Origin: Rhodospirillaceae bacterium
Lineage (GTDB): Bacteria > Pseudomonadota > Alphaproteobacteria > UBA8366 > Aestuariispiraceae
Reading direction: 5' to 3'
Assembly: GCA_002709955.1 (NCBI GenBank)
Contig: PAQY01000005.1
Span: 151,657 to 215,656 of the forward strand
DNA length: 64,000 nucleotides
The notes under the pieces were generated by a model. It searched no databases. It had not been told where the DNA came from and was given only the letters and a program-made list of their open reading frames with translations. Both the position numbers and the translations under genes were made by a program. Below, in pieces: positions 8,786 through 18,380 of the stretch. The stretch's first letter is position 1; each line of letters opens with the position of its first letter.

Positions 8786-9652
8786 ATGGGAATTGCACAT
8801 AACTCCTTTCGCACAACATGGCGACGCCTGACACTGGGATTGCCAACATTATTTGGCTGGGCACAGCGGGGCTATTTCATCCCCTACCGCTATGCGGGCA
8901 CCATCCCGGACAGCAGTGCGCGGGCCCCCTTCCCCCATATCGAAACACTGTTTAAGGCCGCAGAGCCGGTCTTTCTGGATTTGTTGAAAGACACCAATCT
9001 GATCACGGATATCGCAACCCGGTTCGATGGGGCCAGTCCGCCCCTGCCACGGTGGCAGCAATCCTGGTTTCCCCGGCTGGATGGGCTGGCTGCCTATCTG
9101 ATGGTGCGCCGCCATCAACCGGCGCGAATTGTCGAAATCGGCAGCGGCCATTCCACGCGCTTTATTGCGGCCGCTGTTCAGGATGGGGCCCTATCGACCG
9201 AAATCACCGCCATCGATCCCGCCCCGCGTGCGGATATTGCGAACCTGGCCGGTGTGACGGTGCATCGAACCACGTTGCAACAGGCGGATTTAGCGATATT
9301 CGAAGGGCTTGGCCCCAATGACATGGTGATGATCGATTCCAGCCATATCGCCATGCCCGGCAGCGATGTTGATATCCTGCTGGGCCGTATCCTGCCCGGC
9401 CTGCCCAAGGGCGTGCTGATCCAGATCCACGATATCTTCCTGCCCGATCCTTATCCCGAAAGCTGGGCCTGGCGCGGCTATAACGAACAATTGCCGGTCG
9501 CCACGCTGTTGGCCGGGGGTGGCTTTGAACCACTATGGTCCAGCCATTGGGTCGCCACACGCTGCGCCGACATACTCGCCCAAAACGCGATTGGGGCACT
9601 CCCCCTTGCAGAAGGCGCCCCGGAATCCGCTGTTTGGCTGCGGCGGGTTTGA
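8786..9652 (+). CDS. Class I SAM-dependent methyltransferase-like protein
   Basis: The 288-residue protein has a Rossmann-type SAM-binding motif, RIVEIGSGHSTRFIA, followed by ITAIDPAP (motif II acidic residue) and MVMIDSSH, matching the Methyltransf_24 type in which a DSSH sequence holds the catalytic acid and histidine. A hydrophobic N-terminal stretch (LGLPTLFGWAQRGYFIPYRY) could touch the membrane. The gene is 7 bp behind the MBL-fold gene. Methyl acceptor unknown; enzymes of this type act on small molecules or sugars. The gene is followed by about 550 bp of intergenic repeats without another gene. Confidence 0.82.
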   Translation: MGIAHNSFRTTWRRLTLGLPTLFGWAQRGYFIPYRYAGTIPDSSARAPFPHIETLFKAAEPVFLDLLKDTNLITDIATRFDGASPPLPRWQQSWFPRLDGLAAYLMVRRHQPARIVEIGSGHSTRFIAAAVQDGALSTEITAIDPAPRADIANLAGVTVHRTTLQQADLAIFEGLGPNDMVMIDSSHIAMPGSDVDILLGRILPGLPKGVLIQIHDIFLPDPYPESWAWRGYNEQLPVATLLAGGGFEPLWSSHWVATRCADILAQNAIGALPLAEGAPESAVWLRRV

Positions 9653-9659
9653 ATTGCTT

Positions 9660-10195
9660 TAGATGAGTCTCTCCCGCGAAAGCGGAATTCCAGGGTCAAA
9701 GGCACCTGTCGCCCTGGATCCCGGATCAAGTCCGGGATGACGGTGCATTAGGCAAGTGTCTCCTCATCCTGAGGAGCGAAGCGTCTCGAAGGGTGAGCCC
9801 TCTGCAAGCACTGGACTTACAGCCCCTCCTTCGAGACGGCGCTTCCGCGCCTCCTCAGGATGAGAATCGGACGTTTGTGGAATGCGACGGCTGGAATCCA
9901 GGGCCACAGGTACCAACTGCACCTACCGCCCTGGATCCCGGATCAAGTCCGGGATGACGTATGAGAGTATGGGGCGACCCCTCTGCGTCCTTTGCGATTA
10001 ATCTTCAAAGGAGAGAACGCGAAGGACACAGAAGAGCGCAGAGACAATACCTATATCGTCATTCCCGCGCAGGCGGGAATCCAGGGCCAAAGGCACTAAT
10101 TGCGCCTGTTGCCCAGGACCTCTGGTCGGTGTCCGGGGTGATGAAGAACTCCCTCATCCAGCGCGTAGCGTCTCGAAAGGTTACCTACAAACAAC
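9660..10195. repeat. Composite intergenic repeat cluster
   Basis: This gene-free stretch is built from short hairpin modules. CCCGGAtcaagTCCGGG occurs twice, near 9717 and 9936, each after CCCTGGAT. A longer arm pair, CTCATCCTGAGGAGCG near 9765 and CCTCCTCAGGATGAG near 9850, brackets about 70 bases that also contain CGTCTCGAAGG and CCTTCGAGACG arms. TTCCCGCgcagGCGGGAA lies near 10060, and a module with GCGTCCTTTGCG and TCAAAGG arms lies near 9990. The same modules, in another order, make up the triple repeat at 54996-55950. They look like chromosomal interspersed palindromes rather than a coding region; short ORFs across them are not credible. Confidence 0.85.
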
Positions 10196-10203
10196 CCCGT
10201 CGA

Positions 10204-11469
10204 TTACTGATTCATGCTGTCGAAGAAATCATCGTTGTTCTTCGAATGCTTCAGTTTCTCCAGCAGGAATTCCATCGCATCGGTGACGCCCATGGGCATC
10301 AGGATGCGGCGCAGGACCCACATCTTGGACAATGTGCCCTTGTCGACCAGCAATTCTTCTTTCCGGGTGCCTGACTTGGTGATGTCGATGGCCGGGAAGG
10401 TGCGCTTGTCGCTGAGCTTGCGGTCCAGAATGATTTCAGAGTTACCGGTGCCTTTGAATTCTTCAAAGATGACTTCGTCCATGCGGCTGCCGGTATCGAT
10501 CAGCGCGGTGGAGATGATGGTCAGCGATCCGCCTTCCTCGATGTTCCGCGCGGCCCCAAAGAACCGCTTCGGGCGTTGCAGCGCATTGGCATCCACACCC
10601 CCGGTCAGGACCTTACCCGATGACGGCACAACGGTGTTATAGGCACGCGCCAGACGGGTGATAGAATCCAGCAGAATCACAACATCGCGTTTGTGTTCGA
10701 CCAGACGCTTGGCCTTTTCGATTACCATTTCAGCGACCTGAACGTGGCGTTGGGCGGGCTCGTCAAAGGTGGAGGATACAACTTCGCCCTTCACAGAGCG
10801 CTGCATGTCGGTCACTTCTTCCGGTCGCTCATCGATCAGCAGGACCAGAAGATAAATTTCCGGATGGTTTTGGGAAATCGCATGGGCGACATTCTGCATC
10901 AGCATCGTCTTACCGGTGCGCGGCGGGGCAACGATCAGCGCACGCTGGCCTTTCCCAAGCGGGGCGACCAGATCAATGACACGGGTCGACAGTTCTTTTT
11001 TCTTCTTGTCGTCTTGCCCTTCGATTTCCAGATGCAGCTTTTCATTGGGATAGAGCGGCGTCAGATTGTCGAAATTAATGCGATGGCGCACCTGATCCGG
11101 GTCATCGAAATTAACCTGATTGACCTTCAACAAGGCGAAATACCGTTCGCCATCTTTCGGCGCGCGGATCTGGCCTTCAACCGTATCGCCGGTGCGCAGA
11201 CCAAAGCGCCGCACCTGGCTGGGGGAAACATAAATATCATCCGGACCAGCCAGATAATTGGCCTCCGGGGAGCGCAGGAAGCCGAAACCATCCTGCAGCA
11301 CTTCCAAAACGCCTTCCCCATAAATGGCGACGTCATTCATCGCCAGTTGCTTCAAGCAGGCGAACATCAGTTCTTGCTTGCGCAGATTAGAGGCGTTTTC
11401 AATTTCCAGTTCTTCCGCGAAGGCGAGAAGTTCCGGTGGGGTTTTCTTTTTCAGTTCTTTTAGATGCAT
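10204..11469 (-). CDS. rho: Transcription termination factor Rho
   Basis: The 421-residue product is full length. It opens [15 protein letters not shown] (the Rho N domain), then has the cold-shock-like RNA-binding domain with [22 protein letters not shown], and the RecA-type ATPase with the Walker [19 protein letters not shown] (Q-loop region) and [13 protein letters not shown] (Walker B). Rho is the hexameric RNA helicase that ends transcription of untranslated RNA. It is the last gene in the leftward series hemE-hemH-hemJ-rho, but 262 bp separate it from hemJ, so it may have its own promoter in addition. Clear orthology. Confidence 0.98.
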   Translation of the reverse strand: MHLKELKKKTPPELLAFAEELEIENASNLRKQELMFACLKQLAMNDVAIYGEGVLEVLQDGFGFLRSPEANYLAGPDDIYVSPSQVRRFGLRTGDTVEGQIRAPKDGERYFALLKVNQVNFDDPDQVRHRINFDNLTPLYPNEKLHLEIEGQDDKKKKELSTRVIDLVAPLGKGQRALIVAPPRTGKTMLMQNVAHAISQNHPEIYLLVLLIDERPEEVTDMQRSVKGEVVSSTFDEPAQRHVQVAEMVIEKAKRLVEHKRDVVILLDSITRLARAYNTVVPSSGKVLTGGVDANALQRPKRFFGAARNIEEGGSLTIISTALIDTGSRMDEVIFEEFKGTGNSEIILDRKLSDKRTFPAIDITKSGTRKEELLVDKGTLSKMWVLRRILMPMGVTDAMEFLLEKLKHSKNNDDFFDSMNQ

Positions 11470-11537
11470 GGGGGGATAGCGCTCTTACGCAGGGATTGTC
11501 AGGAAATCAGTCAGATTGGATACGCTGTAGCGATGAA

Positions 11538-11562
11538 TCCCGATTGACATTTATAATCGGGA
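11538..11562 (-). promoter_or_regulatory. Perfect inverted repeat in the rho leader
   Basis: TCCCGATT and AATCGGGA form an 8-bp perfect stem around a 9-base loop. It lies about 70-95 bases upstream of the rho ATG. rho genes are commonly autoregulated through their leaders, so an RNA hairpin here may matter, but only the symmetry itself is seen. Confidence 0.4.
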
Positions 11563-11731
11563 ACGGCTCTACCTGAACGGTGGCTTAGGGTTACAAAAGC
11601 ACGCGTTTTTGGAAAACCGGATCGTCCGGCAGCGAATTCGACATGTCGGACCTCGCGCCCGACACCCATCACATAAGGTGCATTGCTTCCAGTGTCAAAT
11701 GGATGTTTTGTGAAAACACTCTAAAATCAGC

Positions 11732-12163
11732 TTAAAACGGCTTCACAATCACCAGAAACACAATAACGATCATCAGAATGGTCGGAACTTCATTGGCAAC
11801 GCGGTAGAATTTCTCACTATTGGTGTTTTTATCCGCCTCAAACGCCTTGCGCCATTTCGCCATTGCCATGTGACTGCCCGTCATCAACAGCACCAACAGA
11901 AATTTCGCATGGAACCAGGGTTGGCTGAAGGCCTGGATTTCCGCTGCCAACCATAGGCCAAAGACCCAGGCAGCGATCATTGCGGGGTTCATAATGGCGC
12001 GCAGCAAACGGCGCTCCATGGTCTTGAGCATTTCCGACTGGGCAGAACCGACGGGTGCCTGACAGTGATAGACATACAGCCGCGGCAGATACAGCAAACC
12101 GGCCATCCAGGCGATGATGGAAATCACATGCAAGGTTTTCAGCCAGGAATATAAATCACCCAT
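11732..12163 (-). CDS. hemJ: Protoporphyrinogen oxidase HemJ
   Basis: The 143-residue integral membrane protein has four hydrophobic segments and the family signature near the N-terminus, LKTLHVISIIAWMAGLLYLP, which contains the conserved histidine thought to ligate heme. HemJ oxidises protoporphyrinogen IX to protoporphyrin IX in bacteria without HemG or HemY. It follows hemH by 24 bp and hemE is next upstream, so three late heme-synthesis genes lie together in pathway context. The length agrees with the family, and the charged C-terminal region with EVPTILMIVIVFLVIVKPF is typical. Confidence 0.92.
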   Translation of the reverse strand: MGDLYSWLKTLHVISIIAWMAGLLYLPRLYVYHCQAPVGSAQSEMLKTMERRLLRAIMNPAMIAAWVFGLWLAAEIQAFSQPWFHAKFLLVLLMTGSHMAMAKWRKAFEADKNTNSEKFYRVANEVPTILMIVIVFLVIVKPF

Positions 12164-12187
12164 CGACGCGCACTCCCGTTTTAAAAG

Positions 12188-13207
12188 TCAGATCCAACCG
12201 GATAATTCGCGGCGAGTTACCGTCTCTAACGTATCAATCAGCCCATCACTGTCATTCAGACAGGGAATGTAATCGAAAGTCTCGCCGCCATGCTCTTCAA
12301 ATGTTTCTTTCAGGCCGATTGCTAATTCTTCCAGGGTCTCAACGCAATCAGCAACAAAGCCCGGTGACAAAATGGCCAGGCTTTTAATGCCGCGATCCCC
12401 CAAAGCTGCCACAGTTTGATCTGCATAGGGTTGCAGCCATTCTTTCGGTCCGAACCGGGACTGAAAGACAACGCCGAACCGATCTTCCGGCCAATTCAGC
12501 GCTTCCCGCAGCAACCGCCCGGTTTTCAAGCAAAAGCAATGATACGGATCGCCCTTGTCCAGATTTTCCTTTGGCAGGCCATGAAAGCTGCATAACAGCA
12601 TTTCCGGTTCCGGCTTGTCCTTCAGCCCGTCACGAACGCTGTCTGCCAGTGCCTGAATATAGCGCGGTTCATCATGAAAGGAGGGTACCGTTCGAACAGC
12701 GGGTTGCCAGCGCATGGTTTTCAACTGGTCAAACGCCTTATCATAGACCGACGCGGTGGTTGCGGCAGAATATTGCGGATACAGCGCGAAGATCAGGATT
12801 TTCTGACAGCCCTGTTCTCGCAGTTCTTCCAGTTTTTCAGGAATGGACGGTGCTCCATAGCGCATGGCCCAATCGACACTGACATGCTGATCGGAAAAGC
12901 GCGGCACCAAGGCCTTGGTCAGCGCGCGCGTATAATATCGAAGCGGGCTTTCGCCCTGATCTTCCATCCAGATCTTGCGATACGCCTCCCCCGATTTGCG
13001 GGGGCGTGTGTTCAAAATGATGCCATGCAGGATCGGCCACCAGATCCATTTTGGGGCTTCGATCACACGGGGATCAGACAGAAATTCCGCCAGATACCGG
13101 CGCATGGATTTAACATCATACCCGTCCGGGGTTCCCAAATTGACCACCAATACGCCAATTTTAGGAGTTTGCAGTGTTGGATGCCCAGTTGGCAGAGTGT
13201 CTGTCAT
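12188..13207 (-). CDS. hemH: Ferrochelatase
   Basis: The 339-residue protein inserts Fe2+ into protoporphyrin IX. Recognisable family features are GVLVVNLGTPDGYD at the N-terminus, CSFHGLPK (the catalytic histidine) and PGFVADCVETLEEL (the conserved glutamate region). The ATG at 13207 is the only reasonable start. It sits between hemE (42 bp upstream) and hemJ (24 bp downstream) in one leftward operon, so the products would act in sequence at the membrane. Cysteine residues are present but no clear C-terminal 2Fe-2S ligand set of the Caulobacter or mammalian kind is obvious. Confidence 0.96.
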   Translation of the reverse strand: MTDTLPTGHPTLQTPKIGVLVVNLGTPDGYDVKSMRRYLAEFLSDPRVIEAPKWIWWPILHGIILNTRPRKSGEAYRKIWMEDQGESPLRYYTRALTKALVPRFSDQHVSVDWAMRYGAPSIPEKLEELREQGCQKILIFALYPQYSAATTASVYDKAFDQLKTMRWQPAVRTVPSFHDEPRYIQALADSVRDGLKDKPEPEMLLCSFHGLPKENLDKGDPYHCFCLKTGRLLREALNWPEDRFGVVFQSRFGPKEWLQPYADQTVAALGDRGIKSLAILSPGFVADCVETLEELAIGLKETFEEHGGETFDYIPCLNDSDGLIDTLETVTRRELSGWI

Positions 13208-13249
13208 GGCAAAATCACCGCATTCTTTCCAAACTGGATTAAAGTCGCT

Positions 13250-14296
13250 TTAAGACCCTGTGCGTCGAATACGCTCAACCAGTCTGGTAACATGATCGGG
13301 CGGTGTTTCCTTGATAATTCCGTGACCCAGATTGAAAATAAATGGCCCGCCTGAAAGATTTTCCAGAATATGATCGACGGCGGTATCCAGCGCGTCCCCC
13401 CCGGCCAGCAAGGCCATCGGGTCCAGATTTCCCTGGACCGTCACATGGGGTTGCAGCTCTTTTGCCGCCCAGGCGACGGGCAATCCCTGATCCAGCGAAA
13501 CTGCATCAACGCCGGTTTCCGTCGCATAATCAGCATATAGGGGCCCGACACCGCGCGGAAAACCAATGATCGGAACGGTTGGATGGCGTTCCTTCACCTT
13601 GGCAACCAGTGCTTTTGCCGGGGCCAGGGACCATCTGTAAAACCCGGCCTCATCCAAAGCCCCAGCCCAACTGTCAAAAAGCTGAACCGCTTCGGCGCCT
13701 GCATCAATCTGTGCCACAAGGTAATTCGCTGTCGCATCGACCAGAATATCGATCAGACGCTGAAAACTTTCCGGATTCTGATAGGCCCAGATTTTGGTTT
13801 TCGAGAAATCGCGGGACGATCCCCCTTCGATCATATAGGTCGCCACGGTCCAAGGTGCGCCGGCAAATCCGATCAGCGCCGTTTCTATCGGCAGATTTGC
13901 ACTAATCTTGGACACTGTTTCAAAAACCGGCTGCAGGTGCCCCAAAACCGCATCGGGTTTCAGGATCGACAAATCTGCATCGCCTTTCAGCGGTTCCAGC
14001 TTTGGTCCTTCGCCTTCCACAAACCAGACATTCTGTTGCAGTGCATGGGGGATTACCAGAATATCCGAAAACAGAATTGCCGCATCAAAGCCATAGCGCC
14101 GGATGGGCTGCATTGTGACTTCACAGGCTTTATCCGGGCTGTAACACAAATCCAGGAAACCATTCGCCTGTGCCCGAACTTCGCGATATTCCGGCAGATA
14201 GCGACCCGCTTGGCGCATCAGCCAGATTGGCGGGATAGACTGTGTCTCCCCAGCAAGGGCGCGCAGAAATGGTTTAGGAGAGTGTTTTAAGGTCAT
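13250..14296 (-). CDS. hemE: Uroporphyrinogen III decarboxylase
   Basis: The 348-residue enzyme decarboxylates the four acetate side chains of uroporphyrinogen III to give coproporphyrinogen III. The N-terminal signature [16 protein letters not shown] contains the substrate-binding arginines; [24 protein letters not shown] and NLGHGI follow in order. It is the first gene of the leftward hem cluster. Its start faces the AT-rich gap at 14297-14703, with ppsR divergent on the other side, which is the alphaproteobacterial chromosome-origin arrangement. Confidence 0.97.
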   Translation of the reverse strand: MTLKHSPKPFLRALAGETQSIPPIWLMRQAGRYLPEYREVRAQANGFLDLCYSPDKACEVTMQPIRRYGFDAAILFSDILVIPHALQQNVWFVEGEGPKLEPLKGDADLSILKPDAVLGHLQPVFETVSKISANLPIETALIGFAGAPWTVATYMIEGGSSRDFSKTKIWAYQNPESFQRLIDILVDATANYLVAQIDAGAEAVQLFDSWAGALDEAGFYRWSLAPAKALVAKVKERHPTVPIIGFPRGVGPLYADYATETGVDAVSLDQGLPVAWAAKELQPHVTVQGNLDPMALLAGGDALDTAVDHILENLSGGPFIFNLGHGIIKETPPDHVTRLVERIRRTGS

Positions 14297-14703
14297 GAAC
14301 GCTCTTTCGGTCAGGATTCCGTTTCTCTTTTATAAATATAATTAAATATAAGAAAAGAGAGTGGTTGTTGTTGGGGGGTGGAACAGTGGGGATTAAATTT
14401 TATACGCAATCATCCACACATTGGACCAATTTTTTGTGCCCTGTGTCTAACACCGGGATTTAGAATTTCAAATCAGCGGTTTTGCGGCCCTTTTTCAGCT
14501 TTACCAACACAGTTTAAGTTTGGGGATAATAGGGTCTGTCTTGTGCATTGGTCCACAAGCGTATCAGAGTCATTGCAAGTTTTCCCCTTTGTATAATCGT
14601 TCTTAGTGAATCAGGGTCTATGGGTACTTTTCCGGGATTGCATCGCCCCTAAGATTTATCCCATAAACAATACACAGGTTACAGACAGGATAATTGTATA
14701 ACA
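14297..14703. other. Candidate chromosome replication origin (oriC) between hemE and ppsR
   Basis: No credible gene lies here. Visible elements are an AT-rich run at 14322-14358 that could serve as an unwinding element; DnaA-box-like nonamers TCATCCACA (14410-14418), TTATCCCCA on the minus strand (14521-14529) and TGGTCCACA (14549-14557, close to the Caulobacter-type TGATCCACA); and three GANTC sites at 14315, 14567 and 14608. A TATAAT sits at 14592. In Caulobacter and Rickettsia the origin lies in this same hemE/RP001 gap, and RP001 is the ppsR family. Promoters of both divergent genes must also lie here. The origin assignment is inference from synteny plus motifs. Confidence 0.6.
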
Positions 14704-15555
14704 ATGGTCGACGATTCTCGGAATGTTCAGCTCTATCTGGTGTCAGATTCTACGGGGGAAACAGTGCAAGCCATCGCGCGGGCCTGTATCGTCCAGTTTG
14801 AAGATGTGGAAGGGATTGAGCATCATTGGAACCTGGTGCGCAACACCGCCCGTGTGGATCAGATTCTCAGCAAGGTCGCGGACGCGCCAGGAATTGTTCT
14901 TTTCACCTTTGTTAATCAGGAATTGCGGCAACATCTGATCGAGGGATGCCGTCAATTGCGGGTCCCCTGCATTTCCGTGCTGGATCCCTTTATCAATGCA
15001 TTTGAAAATTATTTGGGGACGCCAGCCCGGCAACAGCCCGGTCGTCAGCATGCCATGGATGCGGATTATTTCAGCCGAATTGATGCGATGCAGTTTGCCC
15101 TGACCCATGATGATGGCCAGGGGTTATGGAATTTGACCAGTGCCGATGTGATTTTGACCGGCGTGTCGCGGACCTCCAAGACCCCAACCTGTATCTATCT
15201 GGCCAATCGGGGATTAAAGGCGGCAAATGTGCCCTTTGTGCCGGGAATTGGCCTGCCGGAGGAATTGTTGGGCATGACGGGCCCCAATATGCCCTTGATC
15301 GTCGGCCTGACGAAGGACCCGGCCAGTCTGGTGCAAATCCGGAAGAACCGCCTGCGTATGATCGCAGAGGATGATGAAACCGATTATGTCGATCTGGAAA
15401 CCGTGCGCCAGGAAGTAACCATGTGTCGCCGCCTGTGCCAGGAACGCAACTGGCCGATTATTGATGTGTCCCGGCGCTCCATCGAAGAAACCGCCGCGAC
15501 GATTATCCAGCATTTTGATCGCCGTCAGGAAAATGGAAACATCACAGGTGTCTGA
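14704..15555 (+). CDS. Pyruvate,phosphate dikinase / PEP synthase regulatory protein (DUF299, RP001 family)
   Basis: The 283-residue product has the family start YLVSDSTGETVQAIARA and the P-loop GVSRTSKTPTCIYLA. Family members are bifunctional: they phosphorylate with ADP and dephosphorylate with Pi a threonine in PPDK or PEP synthase, so they switch that enzyme off and on. This is the gene called RP001 at alphaproteobacterial origins. It is the first of a rightward run: maf starts 13 bp after its stop, then aroE, coaE and dnaQ. The symbol ppsR is used informally for this family; which target enzyme it controls here cannot be seen. Confidence 0.93.
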   Translation: MVDDSRNVQLYLVSDSTGETVQAIARACIVQFEDVEGIEHHWNLVRNTARVDQILSKVADAPGIVLFTFVNQELRQHLIEGCRQLRVPCISVLDPFINAFENYLGTPARQQPGRQHAMDADYFSRIDAMQFALTHDDGQGLWNLTSADVILTGVSRTSKTPTCIYLANRGLKAANVPFVPGIGLPEELLGMTGPNMPLIVGLTKDPASLVQIRKNRLRMIAEDDETDYVDLETVRQEVTMCRRLCQERNWPIIDVSRRSIEETAATIIQHFDRRQENGNITGV

Positions 15556-15568
15556 AGGTGATTTGACG

Positions 15569-16180
15569 ATGATGCTGGGACAGACAACGGAAATCATTCT
15601 GGCTTCTGCCAGCAAGACCCGTGCGGATTTATTGCGGGGGGCGGGCCTGGTGATCCAGATCGTGCCTGCCAATGTGGATGAAGATGCGGTAAAAGAGTCT
15701 TTGCGGGCGGAAGGGGCGACGGCGGATCGCGTCGCCGAAGCCTTGTCCGATCTGAAAGCCCTGAAAATCAGTCACCGCTTTCCAGATGCCCTAGTCATTG
15801 GGGCGGATCAAACATTGGATTGTAACGGGGTCTGGTTCGATAAGCCGGCGGATATGGATCATCTGCATGGACATATTCAGGCGCTCAGCGGCAATCGACA
15901 CAGCCTGTATGCCGGGGTATCCGTCATGAAGGGGGGGCAGCGTTTGTGGGGTTTGGTAGAGCCCGCCCATATGACCATGCGCAAAATGACCCCTGATTTC
16001 ATCACCCGCTATTGTCAGGCGGTAGGGGAGGATGCGCTGGGTTCTGTAGGCGGGTATCACCTGGAAGGCCTGGGGGCACAGTTGTTCACGCGGGTTGAAG
16101 GGGATTATTTCACCGTCCTGGGCCTGCCGCTGTTGCCCTTGTTAGGATTTCTGCGCCAGAACGGGGCGATTGCGCAATGA
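15569..16180 (+). CDS. Maf-family nucleoside triphosphate pyrophosphatase
   Basis: The chosen start is the ATG at 15569, after GAAGGTGA, which gives 203 residues, the normal Maf size; upstream in-frame codons run into ppsR. The opening ILASASKTRADLLRGAGL is the Maf signature (usually LASxSPRR, here with Lys-Thr), and GADQTLD holds the catalytic aspartate region, with KPAD following. Maf proteins hydrolyse non-canonical or modified NTPs to NMPs and are tied to septum formation. The stop overlaps the aroE start by ATGA, so translation is coupled. The exact nucleotide specificity (dTTP/UTP or m7GTP type) is not certain. Confidence 0.93.
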   Translation: MMLGQTTEIILASASKTRADLLRGAGLVIQIVPANVDEDAVKESLRAEGATADRVAEALSDLKALKISHRFPDALVIGADQTLDCNGVWFDKPADMDHLHGHIQALSGNRHSLYAGVSVMKGGQRLWGLVEPAHMTMRKMTPDFITRYCQAVGEDALGSVGGYHLEGLGAQLFTRVEGDYFTVLGLPLLPLLGFLRQNGAIAQ

Positions 16181-17046
16181 CGGATGCTGTATCCACAAGC
16201 GGGCCTGTTGCCGGTGTTATCGGACAACCGATTGCCCATTCCCTCTCCCCCCTGATCCATAATACCTGGTTGAAACGGTTTGGCTTGCCGGGACGCTATG
16301 AGCGCCGGGAAATCGCACCAGAGCATTTTGACCGGGATATGCGGTCGCTCCTGATACAGGAAGGTTGGGTGGGGATGAATGTTACCCTGCCCCATAAACA
16401 GGCCGCGTTTAACTTCTGTGATTGCCTGGACCCGGCCGCCCGACGCCTGGGGGCGGTGAATACCATTGTCACCCTGCCGGATGGTCGGTTTGAAGGGCGC
16501 AACACGGACTTGTATGGCTTTCGTACCAATTTGGAAAATGCGCCTGGATGGTCGCAAACCGGTCGGGATGCAGCTGTGGTATTGGGCGCTGGCGGCGCGG
16601 CGCGGGCTGTTGTCGCCGCATTGCAGGATCTGGGCTTCAGACAGATATTCATCGCCAATCGTAGCCTGGATAAGGCACAGGAACTGGCTGTCGCGCTGGA
16701 TCATGCCAATTCTTTGCACGCAGTGGCCTGGGCGGACATTCCCGGCCTGTTGGGCATATGTGATTTACTGGTCAATACGACCAGCCTTGGCATGGTCGGC
16801 CAACCCCCGTTGCAGATAGATCTGACGCCCCTGCCGACCGGTGCCTTTGTGACAGATATCGTCTATAAGCCGCTGGAAACAGACCTGTTGGCCCAGGCCA
16901 GGGCGCGGGGCAACCGGGTGGTCGACGGATTGGGGATGCTTTTATATCAGGCGGTTCCTGGATTTCAGGCATGGTTCAATCCACCCAGCGCGCCGGTCGT
17001 GGATAAGGAATTGCGCGACATCATTCTAAAGGCGATGGCCGCATGA
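16177..17046 (+). CDS. aroE: Shikimate dehydrogenase
   Basis: The 289-residue enzyme reduces 3-dehydroshikimate to shikimate with NADPH. Visible motifs are GVIGQPIAHSLSPLIHN (substrate binding), MNVTLPHKQAAF with the catalytic lysine, NTD in RNTDLYGF, and the nucleotide loop VLGAGGAARAV. The C-terminal GLGMLLYQAVPGFQAWF is also typical. It overlaps maf (ATGA) and coaE (ATGA), so the three are translated as a block. The order ppsR-maf-aroE-coaE-dnaQ is a standing alphaproteobacterial arrangement next to the origin. Confidence 0.97.
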   Translation: MTDAVSTSGPVAGVIGQPIAHSLSPLIHNTWLKRFGLPGRYERREIAPEHFDRDMRSLLIQEGWVGMNVTLPHKQAAFNFCDCLDPAARRLGAVNTIVTLPDGRFEGRNTDLYGFRTNLENAPGWSQTGRDAAVVLGAGGAARAVVAALQDLGFRQIFIANRSLDKAQELAVALDHANSLHAVAWADIPGLLGICDLLVNTTSLGMVGQPPLQIDLTPLPTGAFVTDIVYKPLETDLLAQARARGNRVVDGLGMLLYQAVPGFQAWFNPPSAPVVDKELRDIILKAMAA

Positions 17047-17636
17047 TCGTGATTGGTCTGACCGGGTCGATTGGTATGGGGAAAAGCACGGCTTCTGCGA
17101 TGCTAAAGCGGATGGGCTGCGCGATTCATGACGCGGATGCTGCGGTTCATCGGTTGACCGGGGTCGGTGGTGATGCGGTGGCGGCGATTGAAGCGGCCTT
17201 TCCTGGATCGACAGAAAATGGTGCGGTCAATCGGGCCGCCCTGGGGCCACAGGTTTTCGGGGATGCGGCTGCGCTGAAGCGTCTGGAAAACATCCTGCAT
17301 CCGCTGGTCTCGCGGGAACGGGATAAATTCCTGAAACACTGTGCATTGCATCACCAAAGATTTGCGGTTCTGGATGTGCCGCTGTTGTTTGAGACCGGCG
17401 GGGATGCGCGCTGTGATTTCACCATTCTGGTCACCGCCCCCCCGTTTGTTCAGGCACAGCGCGTTTTGGCTCGGCCCGGCATGACACCGGAAAAGCTGCG
17501 CGATATTCGCAAGCGTCAGATGTCGGAGGCGGAAAAGCGACGCCGGGCTGATGTGGTAATCTGGACCTCCCTGGGGCGCCGGCCGGTCTTGCGTCAATTG
17601 CAGAACACCCTCACACTGGCGGATCAATCCCTGTAA
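17043..17636 (+). CDS. coaE: Dephospho-CoA kinase
   Basis: The 197-residue P-loop kinase starts VIGLTGSIGMGKST, the Walker A motif of CoaE, with HDADAAVHRL (the conserved DAD), LDVPLLFETGG and RKRQMSEAEKRRRAD (lid and C-terminal signature). It phosphorylates the ribose 3'-hydroxyl of dephospho-CoA, the final step of CoA synthesis. It overlaps aroE by four bases, and dnaQ begins 22 bp after its stop. Confidence 0.97.
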   Translation: MIVIGLTGSIGMGKSTASAMLKRMGCAIHDADAAVHRLTGVGGDAVAAIEAAFPGSTENGAVNRAALGPQVFGDAAALKRLENILHPLVSRERDKFLKHCALHHQRFAVLDVPLLFETGGDARCDFTILVTAPPFVQAQRVLARPGMTPEKLRDIRKRQMSEAEKRRRADVVIWTSLGRRPVLRQLQNTLTLADQSL

Positions 17637-17658
17637 CCACGGTGGCTAAGGACTTTCC

Positions 17659-18369
17659 ATGCGCGAGATTTGCTTTGATACGGAAACGACCGGTCTGGAC
17701 CCCAAGGACGGCCATCGTCTGGTGGAAATCGGCTGTGTCGAGCTGGTCAATCGCGTGCCGACGGGTGAAGTTTACCACGTCTATCTGAATCCCGAACGGG
17801 ATATGCCCACCGAAGCTTTTAATGTGCATGGGTTAAGTGAGGCCTTTCTGGCCGACAAGCCGCTGTTTGCAGACATCGTGGAAGATTTCCTGACCTTTGT
17901 CGGCGATGGCATTCTGGTGATCCACAATGCCTCTTTTGATATGAAATTCGTGAATGCGGAATTGAAGGCCTGTGGTCGCCCGACCCTGCCCATGTCGCAG
18001 ACCATCGATACGGTCGCCATGGCACGGGCAAAGTTTCCAGGCGCTGCGGCCAGCCTGGATGCCTTGTGTAAACGCTTTGAAATCGACAATTCCGCGCGGA
18101 CCAAACACGGGGCCCTGCTGGATGCGGAGCTTCTGGCGGAAGTTTATATCGAATTGACCGGCGGGCGTCAGGTTGGCCTGTCTTTCGCAGACGATTCCGC
18201 AAAGGCTGGTTCTAAAGACGGAGCGGCGGCTGCCCTGGCAGCACAGGCGGCCAGACAGGCGGAACGCCCCCAGCGTCCACCACGCCCCCATTCGGCGACG
18301 CCAGAAGAATTGGCTCGTCACAAGGCCTTTCTTGCGAAAATCAGCGCCCCGATCTGGGCCACAGATTAA
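17659..18369 (+). CDS. dnaQ: DNA polymerase III epsilon subunit (3'-5' proofreading exonuclease)
   Basis: The 236-residue protein has the DEDDh exonuclease motifs: Exo I in CFDTETTGLDP, Exo II in VIHNASFDMKF and Exo III in KHGALLDAELLAEVY with the catalytic histidine and aspartate. The C-terminal third is rich in Ala, Gln, Arg and Pro, the flexible tether that ends in the polymerase-binding tail. It proofreads chromosomal replication, fitting its place near the proposed origin. It is the last gene of the ppsR-maf-aroE-coaE-dnaQ run; secB converges after 11 bp. Confidence 0.96.
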   Translation: MREICFDTETTGLDPKDGHRLVEIGCVELVNRVPTGEVYHVYLNPERDMPTEAFNVHGLSEAFLADKPLFADIVEDFLTFVGDGILVIHNASFDMKFVNAELKACGRPTLPMSQTIDTVAMARAKFPGAAASLDALCKRFEIDNSARTKHGALLDAELLAEVYIELTGGRQVGLSFADDSAKAGSKDGAAAALAAQAARQAERPQRPPRPHSATPEELARHKAFLAKISAPIWATD

Positions 18370-18380
18370 ACAGGTGCTGA

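Noticed and set aside
14378..14596. 72-codon frame in the hemE-ppsR gap
   Set aside because: It covers the proposed origin, has no ribosome site and no recognisable domain.
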